DNA from: Papaver somniferum
Taxonomy: Eukaryota > Streptophyta > Magnoliopsida > Ranunculales > Papaveraceae
DNA: 64,000 nt
Direction of reading: 5' to 3'
Assembly (NCBI RefSeq): GCF_003573695.1
Contig: NC_039367.1
Location: forward strand, 29,350,442 to 29,414,441
Shown in pieces: positions 33,282 through 45,290 of this stretch; the first letter of the stretch is position 1; each line of letters begins with the position of its first letter. The position numbers and the translations under genes were made by a program. The notes under the pieces are model-generated. The model saw only the letters and a list, made by a program, of their open reading frames with translations. It was not told the origin of the DNA and ran no database searches.

Positions 33282-34640
33282 TTGTCTTGGTTTGATAATC
33301 TGCCGCCATACTCCATCCACTCCTACGACCAACTCGCAGAAAAGTTCTTAAGAACTTACATGTACAACAAGACTGTTAACACCGGAATGGATAAGATCTT
33401 TTCACTGGCAATTGGCTACAAGGAGACCACGAGGGAATACACTAACAGATGGCACAAGATCTTCCAAGCCATAGGAAGTGTGGACCCAGTGGTAAGTATC
33501 AACTGCTACAAGTGGGGATTAGACCGAATGAGTCCACTATTTGTTGAGATTCATGGAAGCGTGCCTAAGACAGAGGGAGATCTTCGAATAATTATTGAAA
33601 AGCACGCTCGTCTTGAAGAAATCCAGCGTGAAAACCCGAGGGCGTACACGCAGAGGTCTCACCGTACCAATTCAGCAGAACAAACCAATGGGGCCAAAAG
33701 GAATTTCTCAGTGGAGCGGCCTCACGAAGACAGGAAGGAACGAAGGGATGAGCGACGAACAGGCGACCGAAAATTCGAAGATCAAGTTTACACGAAGCTC
33801 AACGCTAGCTATGCTCGGATCCTGCGAGAGATCAAAGGAAGGGAAAACCTGGAGTGGCCATGGTCTAAGGGAAAACATCCCCCGAGAACCGAGAATTCTA
33901 AAGATTACTGTGAATATCACTGCTTCAACGGACACCAGACCGAAAAATGTAAAAACCTCAAAATAATGATCCAAAAATTAATTGATGCTGGCGAGCTCAA
34001 ACATTACGTACGAAAGGATGTCGCTGAGGATAGATCCAAACGAACCAAGCCAGTCCAACTTCCAGAAGGGAACCGCAAAATCAACACCATCTCGTGTTCT
34101 GAAGCCGCAGGGCCCTCACTTACAGCACATATAGGAAAGAGGTTACGGAAGCAGTTCGAAGACCGCTGCGAATTGTATAAGATCGAGAGGATAGAGGTGG
34201 ACGAGCACGAAGAGTGGATGGATTTACCTATTATCTTCGATGCTGAAGTTATCGAAGAAGATATGGAAGACCATAACGACCCCCTGGTCCTCACACTACC
34301 AGTGGATGGATGTAACCTTAAAAAAATCCTCATAGACGGGGGAAGCTCAGTGAACGTTCTATTCTACGACGCATTCAAACGAATGAAGCTCCATGAAGAA
34401 CATATAATGACCTCTTATTACACCATCTACGGATTCAATGGAGCACCCACAAAGCCATTGGGAGACATCGTGTTGCAAGTTGACGCTGGACCCATGAAAT
34501 TAGAAACACGATTCAGCGTGGTGGACGCCCCATCCCCCTACAACGCCATTATTGGACGAAAATGGTTACATAAAATCAAGGGAGTGGCGGCAACGTACTA
34601 CCAATATCTCAGATTCCCAACACCTGAGGGAGTAATGTAA
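33282..34640 (+). CDS. RT1 gag capsid/zinc knuckle and aspartic protease
   Basis: This 452-codon open stretch is internal to a polyprotein; its first codon is TTG, not a true start. Order: capsid-type gag domain (SWFDNLPPYSIHSYDQLAEK, residues 1-130), a charged linker, a Cys/His knuckle (YCEYHCFNGHQTEKC), then the protease with active site ILIDGGSSVNVL near residue 355. Gag assembles particles and the protease cleaves the polyprotein. DGGSS in place of DTGS/DSGS is seen in OTA-clade gypsy elements. It ends at TAA 34638-34640, before RT, which in the intact element would be read through. Confidence 0.9.
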   Translation: MSWFDNLPPYSIHSYDQLAEKFLRTYMYNKTVNTGMDKIFSLAIGYKETTREYTNRWHKIFQAIGSVDPVVSINCYKWGLDRMSPLFVEIHGSVPKTEGDLRIIIEKHARLEEIQRENPRAYTQRSHRTNSAEQTNGAKRNFSVERPHEDRKERRDERRTGDRKFEDQVYTKLNASYARILREIKGRENLEWPWSKGKHPPRTENSKDYCEYHCFNGHQTEKCKNLKIMIQKLIDAGELKHYVRKDVAEDRSKRTKPVQLPEGNRKINTISCSEAAGPSLTAHIGKRLRKQFEDRCELYKIERIEVDEHEEWMDLPIIFDAEVIEEDMEDHNDPLVLTLPVDGCNLKKILIDGGSSVNVLFYDAFKRMKLHEEHIMTSYYTIYGFNGAPTKPLGDIVLQVDAGPMKLETRFSVVDAPSPYNAIIGRKWLHKIKGVAATYYQYLRFPTPEGVM

Positions 34641-35413
34641 ATCAAGGGAGATCGGGTCTCTGCAAGAGAGTGCCAAGCCACTCAGGATCGTATCAACAAC
34701 GAACAAGAAGAGCAGCGAAAAACCCGAAGAATTAAAAATAAAGAATCCGCGAAAGAGAAGGCCACAGACCTGTTCCTCAACGAAACTGCAGGAAATGGCT
34801 TGACAAAAGATGATAATGTACTAAGCACAGAGACAAGTACTTCATCAGCCAACGAAGGAAAGAAACATACCAAATAGCAATCAAAGAACGCCCCAGTCCT
34901 CGGGGACCCGAAGCCGGTGTTCACGCCAATAGAGCCCGTAAAAGAAATCAACATAGGGACGGAAGAAAACCCGAAGATGATCAAAGTAGGGACCATAATG
35001 GACGAAAGAAGAGAAGATTCTCTAACCAAATTACTTAAAGAATACGCGGATATATTCGCCTGGAAGCTAGGATATATGCCGGGGATTGACCCGAAAGTAA
35101 TCCAACACGAGCTACGCATCATACCAGGCACACCCCCGTTCAGGAAGAAAATTAGAAAAGTTGCACCAGAGTATCATAAGGCAGTGGAAAAAGAACTTCG
35201 GAAACTACTAGACGCAGGATTTATCAAGGAAGTCAAGTACCCTACATGGATCTCTAACATGGTCGTCGTTCCTAAGAAAAATGGAGGGGTTAGAATATGC
35301 ATCGATTTTACTAACCTCAACAAGGCATGTCCAAAGGACAACTATCCCCTGCCAAGCATAGATCAGCTGGTAGAAGCAGTAGAAGGATATGAAGAACTAT
35401 CATTCATGGATGG
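34641..35413 (+). pseudogene. RT1 reverse transcriptase, 5' part
   Basis: After a stop at 34875-34877 the frame is open to the Y insertion. It encodes YADIFAWKLGYMPGID, WISNMVVVPKKNGGVRICID and NYPLPSIDQLVEAVEG, the N-terminal fingers/palm of a Ty3/gypsy RT. Y enters at LSFMDG, just before the GYNQ motif. The rest of RT is at 44719. It copies the RNA genome into DNA. Confidence 0.9.
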
Positions 35414-38213
35414 TGATGAGTGCCAAATATTGTATATATTTTATCCCTTTTTGTTGGCATTTACTCATCTTTTGTGCATTAATTCTACATTTTATCCCAT
35501 ATTCTGTATTTTCATTGTTTTCAAAAATAAATATTTTTCTTACTTAATTTTGCATTTTTAGGTAATAAATAAAGTCTGGAATACTTGCGGAGCGGAAAAG
35601 AGCAGAAAAGTAGTGAAAAGCCGGGAGAAATCACGCAAGGAAGCCGCGAAGAATGGTGCGCACAACCTCATTTTCTACACACAAAAACGCCTCCGTTCTC
35701 AGCCATCAGATCAGTTCTCAGAAGCATCCGATGGTCGCTCCTTCATAGAGCATCAAAATCTGAAGTCTCTGCCAAGCACCACAGCGCTGAAATTCCAAGC
35801 CTTCAGATTAGATGGTAGTTGAATCCAACGGTCGCTCCCTTGCTGTTCATCAACGTTTGATATCTCCGCCTTACACTACAACACCTAACCTCAATCTTCG
35901 CCGTTAACTTTGTTGTATTTCACAATCCAACGGTCGAAGTGATTCATCTCTCATACCACCGTTAGATCCACCTACCATCTTCACATCCGACGGATCTCCT
36001 CGCTGCTCATCAACTTCAGATGATCCCGCTCAACACCTTAGCCATCAAACCCATCGACCCAAACAAACACCCACCTTCTTCTTCCCCAAAACTCATTTCC
36101 CCCAAATTTCTCTTCTTCCCCCGACATTTGCAGAGACACCATGTCCTGCCACCGCCTGCAACTCCACTGCCACCACCATCTCTTCCATCACCACCTCCAC
36201 AACCAGCCGACCAAGAGACCTATCGAACCCCCTAGTCTATCTCTCTCCCTCATAGCTTCTTCTCACATAGGTGCTAAGATTAAGAGAGGCAGGCTTAGGG
36301 TTTCGCTCCAAGATAGGGTTTGCAGTGCAAAGAAGACGGAGAATAGGGGATTTCGAGCAGCGTAAAGCCAGTACAAAGCATGGGTTGGGTCGAAATCATC
36401 CAATTGGTATGTCAAATTTGATTTTCCCCAAAATCAATTTAGGGTTTTCAAAATTAGGGTTTGTAGAAAATTTAGGGTTTGTTGTAAACTATAAATATGG
36501 ATGTTGTTGCTACTGTTAGGGTTGTTCTTGGGCTAGCCAAGATTCCCCCAAAATTGGGTTAGTTTAGGTTTAATTTCAGTTCTTGAATTTCAATTAGATT
36601 TCAATTTAGGGTTTCAATTTTAATTCCCTGTTATGTTTCAATTTCAATTTCACTGCATATGTTACAATTGTTCTGTTAAAATTTGTACTCCTGTTTAATC
36701 ATGTGTTCTGTTAAAATTGATGTTCCTGTTAATGTGTGTTGTTTATATGTTTTGTCACTGTTAGTGCCATGTAATGTTTAGTGTTAAGTTTGTGCACTGT
36801 GAAATGATGGAATGCTAGGCTAGAAGCCTTTGAAGCTTTGATTTGATTGTGTAATGGAAGAAATCAGTGCTCATAGCAAGCTGATTATCTTGCCATTCCT
36901 TTTGTATGCTTAGGTGCATTGTGTTGATTGAATAGTGGGGAGAAACTAGTGCTCACTAGTGACAATGAGCAAGCTAGTTCTCTTCCCACTCTAGAAGAAT
37001 GCCTTAGCCTTGCTCTGTTAGCTTCACCATCTCCCTTGCCCTTGGCTTAGGCCTTGGTTCACTTGCACTGTTATCTGATTGTTGTTGTTTAGTTTCTTCA
37101 TTTTCTCCATTGTCTTTCCTGTTAATTGCCGTTGTTTTTCTTTACCTTGCTTTTCTGTGCAGTTGCATATCTTGCATAATTTTCTGCCATTTGCATCTGT
37201 CTACCACCTGCATCTCATGCTGTAGTTAATAGCATTTTAGCATCTGTAGTTGTAACTTAGTAATCATTTTAGTCTTGTAAATATTAGTTAGTAATCATCT
37301 GTGGTTGTTCATTAACTTTGCTACTTAGCTATACCTTGCATCCTAGCATTAGCATTCTGTTCTGTATCATTATCATTTCCATTCTGTGTAGCTGTAGCAT
37401 CACTGCATTATCTTAGACATTTGCATAATCTCTTCTCACTTGCCTTGCACTGCTGCATTGCTTTTCTTCCTTGCTTGTGCTGCTGTCTTCTTGGCCTTGT
37501 GCTGCTGTGCACTGCTTGTGCAGCTGCTGCTGCAACCCATCTGCCCTGCAACCTTGCTGCTACTACTTGCAGTCTTGCTACTGTTGCTGCCACTCCACCT
37601 CCCTTGCAGCTGCCCTGCTACCACTGCTGCAGCTGCCTTTTCTTTCCACTCCTGCTGCTCCACTGCTGCTGTTGTTGTGCTGCTCCACTGCTGCTGCCTT
37701 TTCCCTGCTGCTGCTTCCTCTCCAAAGCCCATCTTTCAAAGCTCAAGTTCAGTCCAGTTCAAGGCCTAGTTCTCAGTCCACTACTAAGCCCAATTCACAA
37801 GTGAACTGTTGAGCCCAAGTTCAGTTCACTGTTAGTCCAAAAGCCCATTGTAAATTGTTGTAAGCCCAAAGGCCTAGCTAAACCAAGCCCAGTTTCTAAG
37901 ACCAAAATCCTAAGACCAAACCAACTGAGTCCAAGGCTCAGTTCAATTCAAAGGCCCAAGGCCTAAAGCACTTCATCATTACAAACCAACCAACTAAGCC
38001 CAATAGCAATTTAGAACCCAAGATAGCTAGAAAACTCCAAAACACACCCAGTCTCTGTGGATCGACCCGTACTTGCACGAGCTACAACTGACGACCGTGC
38101 ACTTGCGGTATTACTGTAGGCCCGCGTTTTTATTGCGCTTAATTTTATACACATCTCCGGGCCCACCAAGTTTTTGGCCGGGGATAATTTTTACACCTCT
38201 TTGAGGCCTGCCA
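35414..38213 (+). repeat. 5' LTR of Y
   Basis: 2800 bp, TGATGAGTGCCAAATATTG to GAGGCCTGCCA. TATA-like CTATAAATA at 36489-36497. CTGCTG-rich stretches make overlapping false ORFs near 37420-37810. A degenerate PBS lead-in (CCACCAAGTTTTTGGCCGGG) lies inside the LTR about 50 bases before its end. Confidence 0.95.
36489..36497 (+). promoter_or_regulatory. TATA-like box in Y LTR
   Basis: CTATAAATA; repeated at 42993-43001 in the 3' LTR. Z has CTATAAAAG at the matching place (49111-49119, 54842-54850). Confidence 0.45.
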
Positions 38214-38219
38214 AGTTTT

Positions 38220-38237
38220 TGGCGCCGTTGCCGGGGA
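38220..38237 (+). other. Primer binding site of Y (tRNA-Asp type)
   Basis: TGGCGCCGTTGCCGGGGA after the LTR end and the 6-base spacer AGTTTT, identical to X. Confidence 0.93.
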
Positions 38238-38958
38238 CTTGGGTCTGTGTTTTTTATTAGCTATTTTTGCATTTCACTGCATAGCATTTGCATCTGCTTC
38301 ACTTCATTTGCTGTTGGACCTGCTGTTCTGAACCTGTTTTTCCTCTGCTGGGACGCCACCAAGGAAAAGAACCAAAACCCAACTGGGTTTTTGCAACAAT
38401 ATCAGAGCAGCTGGGCTGTGCTAAAAAGGTAAGCCTAAACCCATTCCATTGAGAGAACCCAACCTGTGGGCTTCCAAATTTCTTTAATTGTGGGCTTGTA
38501 ATAATTAACCCAATTTTTTGGGCTTTTTATTTTTCTATTTTGGGTTTGTAATAATTTATTTTTGGGCTTGTTGTTTAATTTGTGGGCTTGTATTTATTTT
38601 GTGTGGGCTTGTTTAAATTCTTCCATTGGACTTGTATTTTGTATTCTGGGTTTAAACCCAGCTGAGCTTATAACCGATTGTGGGCCGCAGCCTTCCTTCC
38701 ATTCCATTAGAGGACAAACAGTGGGCTTGCTCCCATTCAAAAACCAAATTTTATCCAAAAAAAAAAAAAAAAAAAAACCAAAATTTTCTTTTGCTCCCAA
38801 TTCAAAAACCAAATTTTACTTGCTCCCATTTTAAACCAAATTTTTTCTTTATCTCCCATTTCAAAACCAAATTTTCAAATGTATCCCATCAAAACCAAAA
38901 TTTTCCCAAAAATCCAAACCCATTAAAAACCAAATAGTGGGCTTTGTGTCATTTCAAA

Positions 38959-40452
38959 ATGGGCCAACCTCATGCTCTCCATGAATACATGTATCCATCA
39001 ATAAAAATTCCATTATCATGTATTGTATTACCTCAAACCAATAACCCTTTTAAAATAAATGCAAGCATGATACAAATACTTCCTATATTTCGAGGGTTCG
39101 AGTCTGAGAACCCCTACACTCATGTAAGAGAATTTGAACAAATTTGTCGGACTATGCAACCTGATCATTTGTCCGAAGACTCTCTGAAATTGCGTTTGTT
39201 TACATTTTCTTTAAAGGAAAGGGCCAAAACATGGTTTTACGGTTTGAGACCACAATCAATCAACACTTGGGACCAACTCACAGATCTATTTTTCAAAAAA
39301 TTCTTTCCACATCATAGGACCATCGCTATTCGTCAAAGTATCAATTGTTTTGTCCAATTGGATGAGGAAACTGTTTTTCACTATTTTGAACGTTTTAATG
39401 ATTTGTTGAGTGAATGTCCGCACCATGGAATTGAGAAGTGGAGACTTGTCGTCATCCTCTATGAGGGACTAGACTTTAAATCTCGAACCATGGTTGAGTC
39501 TATGTGTAATGGTGAGTTTATTGATAAATCTGTGGATGATGCATGGAATTTTTTAGCCGAGATTGCAGAGAAAACCCATCAATGGGAATCCGTTAAGGAA
39601 ACAGGAACAACACCACATGATATGAGTCACCCTCATGAATTAGAGTTTTATTCTTGTAATAGCTCCGACCTTAGGATTGAAAATAATCCTAGATTGCAAA
39701 ATGCCTATCATGATGATGATGATGATTATGATGTTATGTTAGAAGAACATGTCTATACTAAAAATGTTATGGAACCTTTGGGTTCAAATACATTAGGCTT
39801 CTCTGCCCCGACCTTAATGCATGATATTTCTTCTAGTATTCCATGTGATGTTTCCCCTGATGTGCCGATACACGAGAATAAATCTGTTGATGATGTTTAT
39901 AATTCTGATTGTGATCTTGCCAATTGATTGATTGATTGTGAGCATGATGTGACATGTGTAGATGAGTTAGGAGATTTTGATTTGATTGATAATGATATGC
40001 CTATTCTTCTACCTAAGTCACAATCTGATGGCCTTCCACCCAACCTAGATTTGGTTTGTACCCATATTGTCAAACCGATTTTTCTGAAAATTCCTAATCT
40101 AGGATTGGAACTGTGTGCTTCCCAAGTCCTCTTGGACTATTTTGCTTCAAAATATAACACTTTTAAAGAGCCACAGTTGGAATGCATTTCTTTGCCCATC
40201 CCGAAAACAGTCCATTTTCAGTTAGACCTTTTGAATCCTGAACCCCTAAAATTAAAAGATTTTGTGCTTAAAAGTAAACCTGTTGAAAAATTTTGGTTTA
40301 GGGGTGATTCATTCGGTTTTTCACTCTCACTCCCATTTAAGTCCAATTTTAGTGTTTTGAAACTTTGTATGTCTTTACACTTTTTCTTTTGGGTTGATCC
40401 TCAACTCTTTAGACTTTTGGTGTATGGCGAATTTTTGTATATAATCCAGTAG
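38959..40452 (+). CDS. Y gag-like protein, one in-frame stop
   Basis: From ATG 38959, 322 codons run to TGA 39925-39927, and the same frame continues to 40452 (174 more). Residues about 35-215 form a retrotransposon gag (capsid) domain: FRGFESENPYTHVREFEQIC, KERAKTWFYGLRPQS, HYFERFNDLLSECPHHG. An acidic linker (HDDDDDYDV) follows, then a C-terminal domain shared with X and Z (LPPNLDLVCTHIVKP, LELCASQVLLDYFASKY). It ends in a hydrophobic stretch. No zinc knuckle or protease. The upstream in-frame TTG at 38944 is unlikely as a start. The TGA aligns with a Leu codon in X, so it is probably a mutation. Confidence 0.88.
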
Positions 40453-41242
40453 ATAAAATTTCTTAAAAAACCCTTTTGTTCCTTTTGTATATATTTTGCT
40501 AATCCAATATGATCTCGGCTGAAATATGTTGGATTTTTTGCCTTGAATAACGGAGTTTTAATTCTGCTTTCGCCGTACAATCGGGTATTCTCTCTCCTTT
40601 TACTCTACTCAGCATGTCCCTTTCCATATGTTGCATTTTAATTCTTTCCATAGTTTGAAACATTGAGGACAATGTTTAGTTTAGGTTTGGGGGTATAGAG
40701 TAGATACCATGATAATTTGCCATAATTGAAAACGAACTCCTTCTTCTTTTTGAAAAAAATTGAAAAATTCCAAAAAAATTGAAAAAAATCAAAATTCAAA
40801 AAAAATTAAAAAAATTGAAAAAAATCATAAAAATGGAGCTCATTTACCTTGAAATGTTGACTCTTGTGCAAATATGTATTTTTATTATTAGGAGTCTTAG
40901 TCTAGATATTTAGGCACCCTGATTCTAGCACAATTCACATAGTGATAAGAAATTTGCACGCGCACGATCTACCAATACATGTATGGCCTCGATCTTCAAG
41001 GTGTTGGATAGGAAGTTACGATTGCCAATCACTTTAGAATACTGAACGAAACTTGACTAGCTTGTTCTTTGGTTGGTTGGGATAGAAGGTGGAGGTTACA
41101 TTAAGAAAGACAACCATCGAATTTAACTGGGTGCATCAAAAAGGGCTACCTCTTGCAAAGTGTCATGTAATCTTTTGTTTCCTTTTGTATGTATCAAAAG
41201 TGTTTCCTTGTAAAAAAAAAAAAAAAAACGATGTATATATTC

Positions 41243-41274
<32 letters not shown>

Positions 41275-41917
41275 TATCAGAAAAATACAAAAAAATCAAG
41301 TATTTATCAATTCCATCATCTCTTGTTCCAAAAATAAAAGAGAGTAGTCAATGTAAATAAGAGTCATGTAAATAGTCATCTTTTGTTGTTTCATTGTAAT
41401 AAGCAAGGAGGGTGTATGCCATTGATGTACAACGCGAGCAATTGTGAAATACCTCCAACTCATTCACAATTCTCGTAAAGTCCGGACAGCTAGCTAGATT
41501 TCGACCTCAGTTCTTAGCCTGAGAAACTATCTCTTGGTGATTAGTAGTCATAACTTCAGATCTTTCTTTACACATGTGTAGATACACTTTACACTCTTAT
41601 CACATGTCTTTTTCTGTTATCAGTGCTAGGATTGTGCCTTCGATAGCTAGATTGACATCTCCATTTTGCTGTGAGCTTAAACTGTTTTGCACATGTCACA
41701 TTTGATGGAATATGAGCTTATATTTTGTCCTTAGGTTTTGTAGGCACACCTCTGGTAAACCTTCACGAGACTTCAACTCGTCCACTAGGGACACTAGTGG
41801 TTTAAAAGCTTAGTGCATACGCTAAATGCATTCGAGAGACCAGCGACAGTGGTATAGTTAGGATTTCCTTAGTTTTGTTTTACTTGAGGACAAGTAAAAT
41901 TCAGGTTTGGGGGTATT
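40453..41917 (+). mobile_element. Untranslated 3' region of Y
   Basis: Non-coding, with A-rich runs (40740-40820, 41212-41265). It ends in AGGTTTGGGGGTATT (PPT, 41903-41917). The ORF at 41089-41337 is partly homopolymer and probably not real, although its first 30 codons recur in X and Z. Confidence 0.65.
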
Positions 41918-44718
41918 TGATGAGTGCCAAATATTGTATATATTTTATCCCTTTTTGTTGGCATTTACTCATCTTTTGTGCATTAATTCTACATTTTATC
42001 CCATATTCTGTATTTTCATTGTTTTCAAAAATAAATATTTTTCTTACTTAATTTTGCATTTTTAGGTAATAAATAAAGTCTGGAATACTTGCGGAGCGGA
42101 AAAGAGCAGAAAAGTAGTGAAAAGCCGGGAGAAATCACGCAAGGAAGCCGCGAAGAATGGTGCGCACAACCTCATTTTCTACACACAAAAACGCCTCCGT
42201 TCTCAGCCATCAGATCAGTTCTCAGAAGCATCCGATGGTCGCTCCTTCATAGAGCATCAAAATCTGAAGTCTCTGCCAAGCACCACAGCGCTGAAATTCC
42301 AAGCCTTCAGATTAGATGGTAGTTGAATCCAACGGTCGCTCCCTTGCTGTTCATCAACGTTTGATATCTCCGCCTTACACTACAACACCTAACCTCAATC
42401 TTCGCCGTTAACTTTGTTGTATTTCACAATCCAACGGTCGAAGTGATTCATCTCTCATACCACCGTTAGATCCACCTACCATCTTCACATCCGACGGATC
42501 TCCTCGCTGCTCATCAACTTCAGATGATCCCGCTCAACACCTTAGCCATCAAACCCATCGACCCAAACAAACACCCACCTTCTTCTTCCCCAAAACTCAT
42601 TTCCCCCAAATTTCTCTTCTTCCCCCGACATTTGCAGAGACACCATGTCCTGCCACCGCCTGCAACTCCACTGCCACCACCATCTCTTCCATCACCACCT
42701 CCACAACCAGCCGACCAAGAGACCTATCGAACCCCCTAGTCTATCTCTCTCCCTCATAGCTTCTTCTCACATAGGTGCTAAGATTAAGAGAGGCAGGCTT
42801 AGGGTTTCGCTCCAAGATAGGGTTTGCAGTGCAAAGAAGACGGAGAATAGGGGATTTCGAGCAGCGTAAAGCCAGTACAAAGCATGGGTTGGGTCGAAAT
42901 CATCCAATTGGTATGTCAAATTTGATTTTCCCCAAAATCAATTTAGGGTTTTCAAAATTAGGGTTTGTAGAAAATTTAGGGTTTGTTGTAAACTATAAAT
43001 ATGGATGTTGTTGCTACTGTTAGGGTTGTTCTTGGGCTAGCCAAGATTCCCCCAAAATTGGGTTAGTTTAGGTTTAATTTCAGTTCTTGAATTTCAATTA
43101 GATTTCAATTTAGGGTTTCAATTTTAATTCCCTGTTATGTTTCAATTTCAATTTCACTGCATATGTTACAATTGTTCTGTTAAAATTTGTACTCCTGTTT
43201 AATCATGTGTTCTGTTAAAATTGATGTTCCTGTTAATGTGTGTTGTTTATATGTTTTGTCACTGTTAGTGCCATGTAATGTTTAGTGTTAAGTTTGTGCA
43301 CTGTGAAATGATGGAATGCTAGGCTAGAAGCCTTTGAAGCTTTGATTTGATTGTGTAATGGAAGAAATCAGTGCTCATAGAAAGCTGATTATCTTGACAT
43401 TCCTTTTGTATGCTTAGGTGCATTGTGTTGATTGAATAGTGGGGAGAAACTAGTGCTCACTAGTGACAATGAGCAAGCTAGTTCTCTTCCCACTCTAGAA
43501 GAATTCCTTAGCCTTGCTCTGTTAGCTTCACCATCTCCCTTGCCCTTGGCTTAGGCCTTGGTTCACTTGCACTGTTATCTGATTGTTGTTGTTTAGTTTC
43601 TTCATTTTCTCCATTGTCTTTCCTGTTAATTGCCGTTGTTTTTCTTTACCTTGCTTTTCTGTGCAGTTGCATATCTTGCATAATTTTCTGCCATTTGTAT
43701 CTGTCTACCACCTGCATCTCATGCTGTAGTTAATAGCATTTTAGCATATGTAGTTGTAACTTAGTAATCATTTTAGTCTTGTAAATATTAGTTAGTAATC
43801 ATCTGTGGTTGTTCATTAACTTTGCTACTTAGCTATACCTTGCATCCTAGCATTAGCATTCTGTTCTGTATCATTATCATTTCCATTCTGTGTAGCTGTA
43901 GCATCACTGCATCATCTTAGACATTTGCATAATCTCTTCTCACTTGCCTTGCACTGCTGCATTGCTTTTCTTCCTTGCTTGTGCTGCTGTCTTCTTGGCC
44001 TTGTGCTGCTGTGCACTGCTTGTGCAGCTGCTGCTGCAACCCATCTGCCCTGCAACCTTGCTGCTACTACTTGCAGTCTTGCTACTGTTGCTGCCACTCC
44101 ACCTCCCTTGCAGCTGCCCTGCTACCACTGCTGCAGCTGCCTTTTCTTTCCACTCCTGCTGCTCCACTGCTGCTGTTGTTGTGCTGCTCCACTGCTGCTG
44201 CCTTTTCCCTGCTGTTGCTTCCTCTCCAAAGCCCAGCTTTCAAAGCTCAAGTTCAGTCCAGTTCAAGGCCTAGTTCTCAGTCCACTACTAAGCCCAATTC
44301 ACAAGTGAACTGTTGAGCCCAAGTTCAGTTCACTGTTAGTCCAAAAGCCCATTGTAAATTGTTGTAAGCCCAAAGGCCTAGCTAAACCAAGCCCAGTTTC
44401 TAAGACCAAAAGCCTAAGACCAAACCAACTGAGTCCAAGGCTCAGTTCAATTCAAAGGCCCAAGGCCTAAAGCACTTCATCATTATAAACCAACCAACTA
44501 AGCCCAATAGCAAATTTAGAACCCAAGATAGCTAGAAAACTCCAAAACACACCCAGTCTCTGTGGATCGACCCGTACTTGCACGAGCTACAACTGACGAC
44601 CGTGCACTTGCGGTATTACTGTAGGCCCGCGTTTTTATTGCGCTTAATTTTATACACATATCCGGGCCCACCAAGTTTTTGGCCGGGGATAATTTTTACA
44701 CCTCTTTGAGGCCTGCCA
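41918..44718 (+). repeat. 3' LTR of Y
   Basis: 2801 bp, differing from 35414-38213 at only a few sites. It ends GCCTGCCA at 44718. Confidence 0.95.
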
Positions 44719-45290
44719 GATGGACATTCTGGCTACAACCAAGTAGCCCTGGCAGAAGAAGATCAGCCACACACAGCGTTCTACACCCCACATGGCCTTT
44801 ATTTCTACACTAGAATGCCCTTCGGACTTCGAAACGCAGGGGCAACATACCAAAGAATGGTCGATGCTATCTTCAGGCCATGGATTGGTAGTACCTTAGA
44901 AGTCTACGTTGACGATATGCTTGTCAAAAGTAAGCTGCGCAAAGATCACCACCAGGATCTGAGAGATATCTTCTAAGCAATGAGAAAACAACACATGAAA
45001 GTGAATCCATAGAAATGTACTTTCGGCGTCACCTCGGGGAAATTCCTCGGGTATCTGGTAACAAAAAGGGGCATTGAGGTAGACCCAGTGAAGATTCAGG
45101 CCATAGTAGAAATGCCATCCCCGAAGAATTTAAAAGAAGTGCAGAAACTCAATGGGTCCATAGCAGCCTTGGCAGATTTATTGCCCGATCCTCGGACAAA
45201 TGCAAACATTTCTTCAATATTCTCAAAAAAGGGAGCAAGTTTGAATGGACCGCAGAATGCAAAGAAGCCTTCCAAAAAATCAAAGAACAC
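44719..45290 (+). pseudogene. RT1 reverse transcriptase, 3' part, with stops
   Basis: Continues RT from the Y insertion: SGYNQVALAEEDQ, FYTRMPFGLRNAGATYQR and the catalytic YVDDMLVKS. Stops TAA 44974-44976 and TAG 45010-45012 and at least one frame change around 45170 disable it. Other RT1 domains continue from 45245. Confidence 0.92.

Larger units (their letters stand above)
35414..44718 (+). mobile_element. Element Y: Athila-like gag-only retrotransposon inside RT1 RT
   Basis: 9.3 kb: LTRs at 35414-38213 and 41918-44718, PBS (tRNA-Asp type) at 38220-38237, one gag-like ORF, and a PPT at 41903-41917. A perfect 5-bp target duplication GATGG lies at 35409-35413 and 44719-44723. Removing the element plus one copy restores the RT reading frame across the junction. 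It has no pol. Same family as X, opposite orientation. Confidence 0.97.

Noticed and set aside
37421..37812. Three overlapping ORFs in all plus frames, repeated at 43925-44316
   Set aside because: CTGCTG-rich LTR sequence opens every frame; no recognisable protein.
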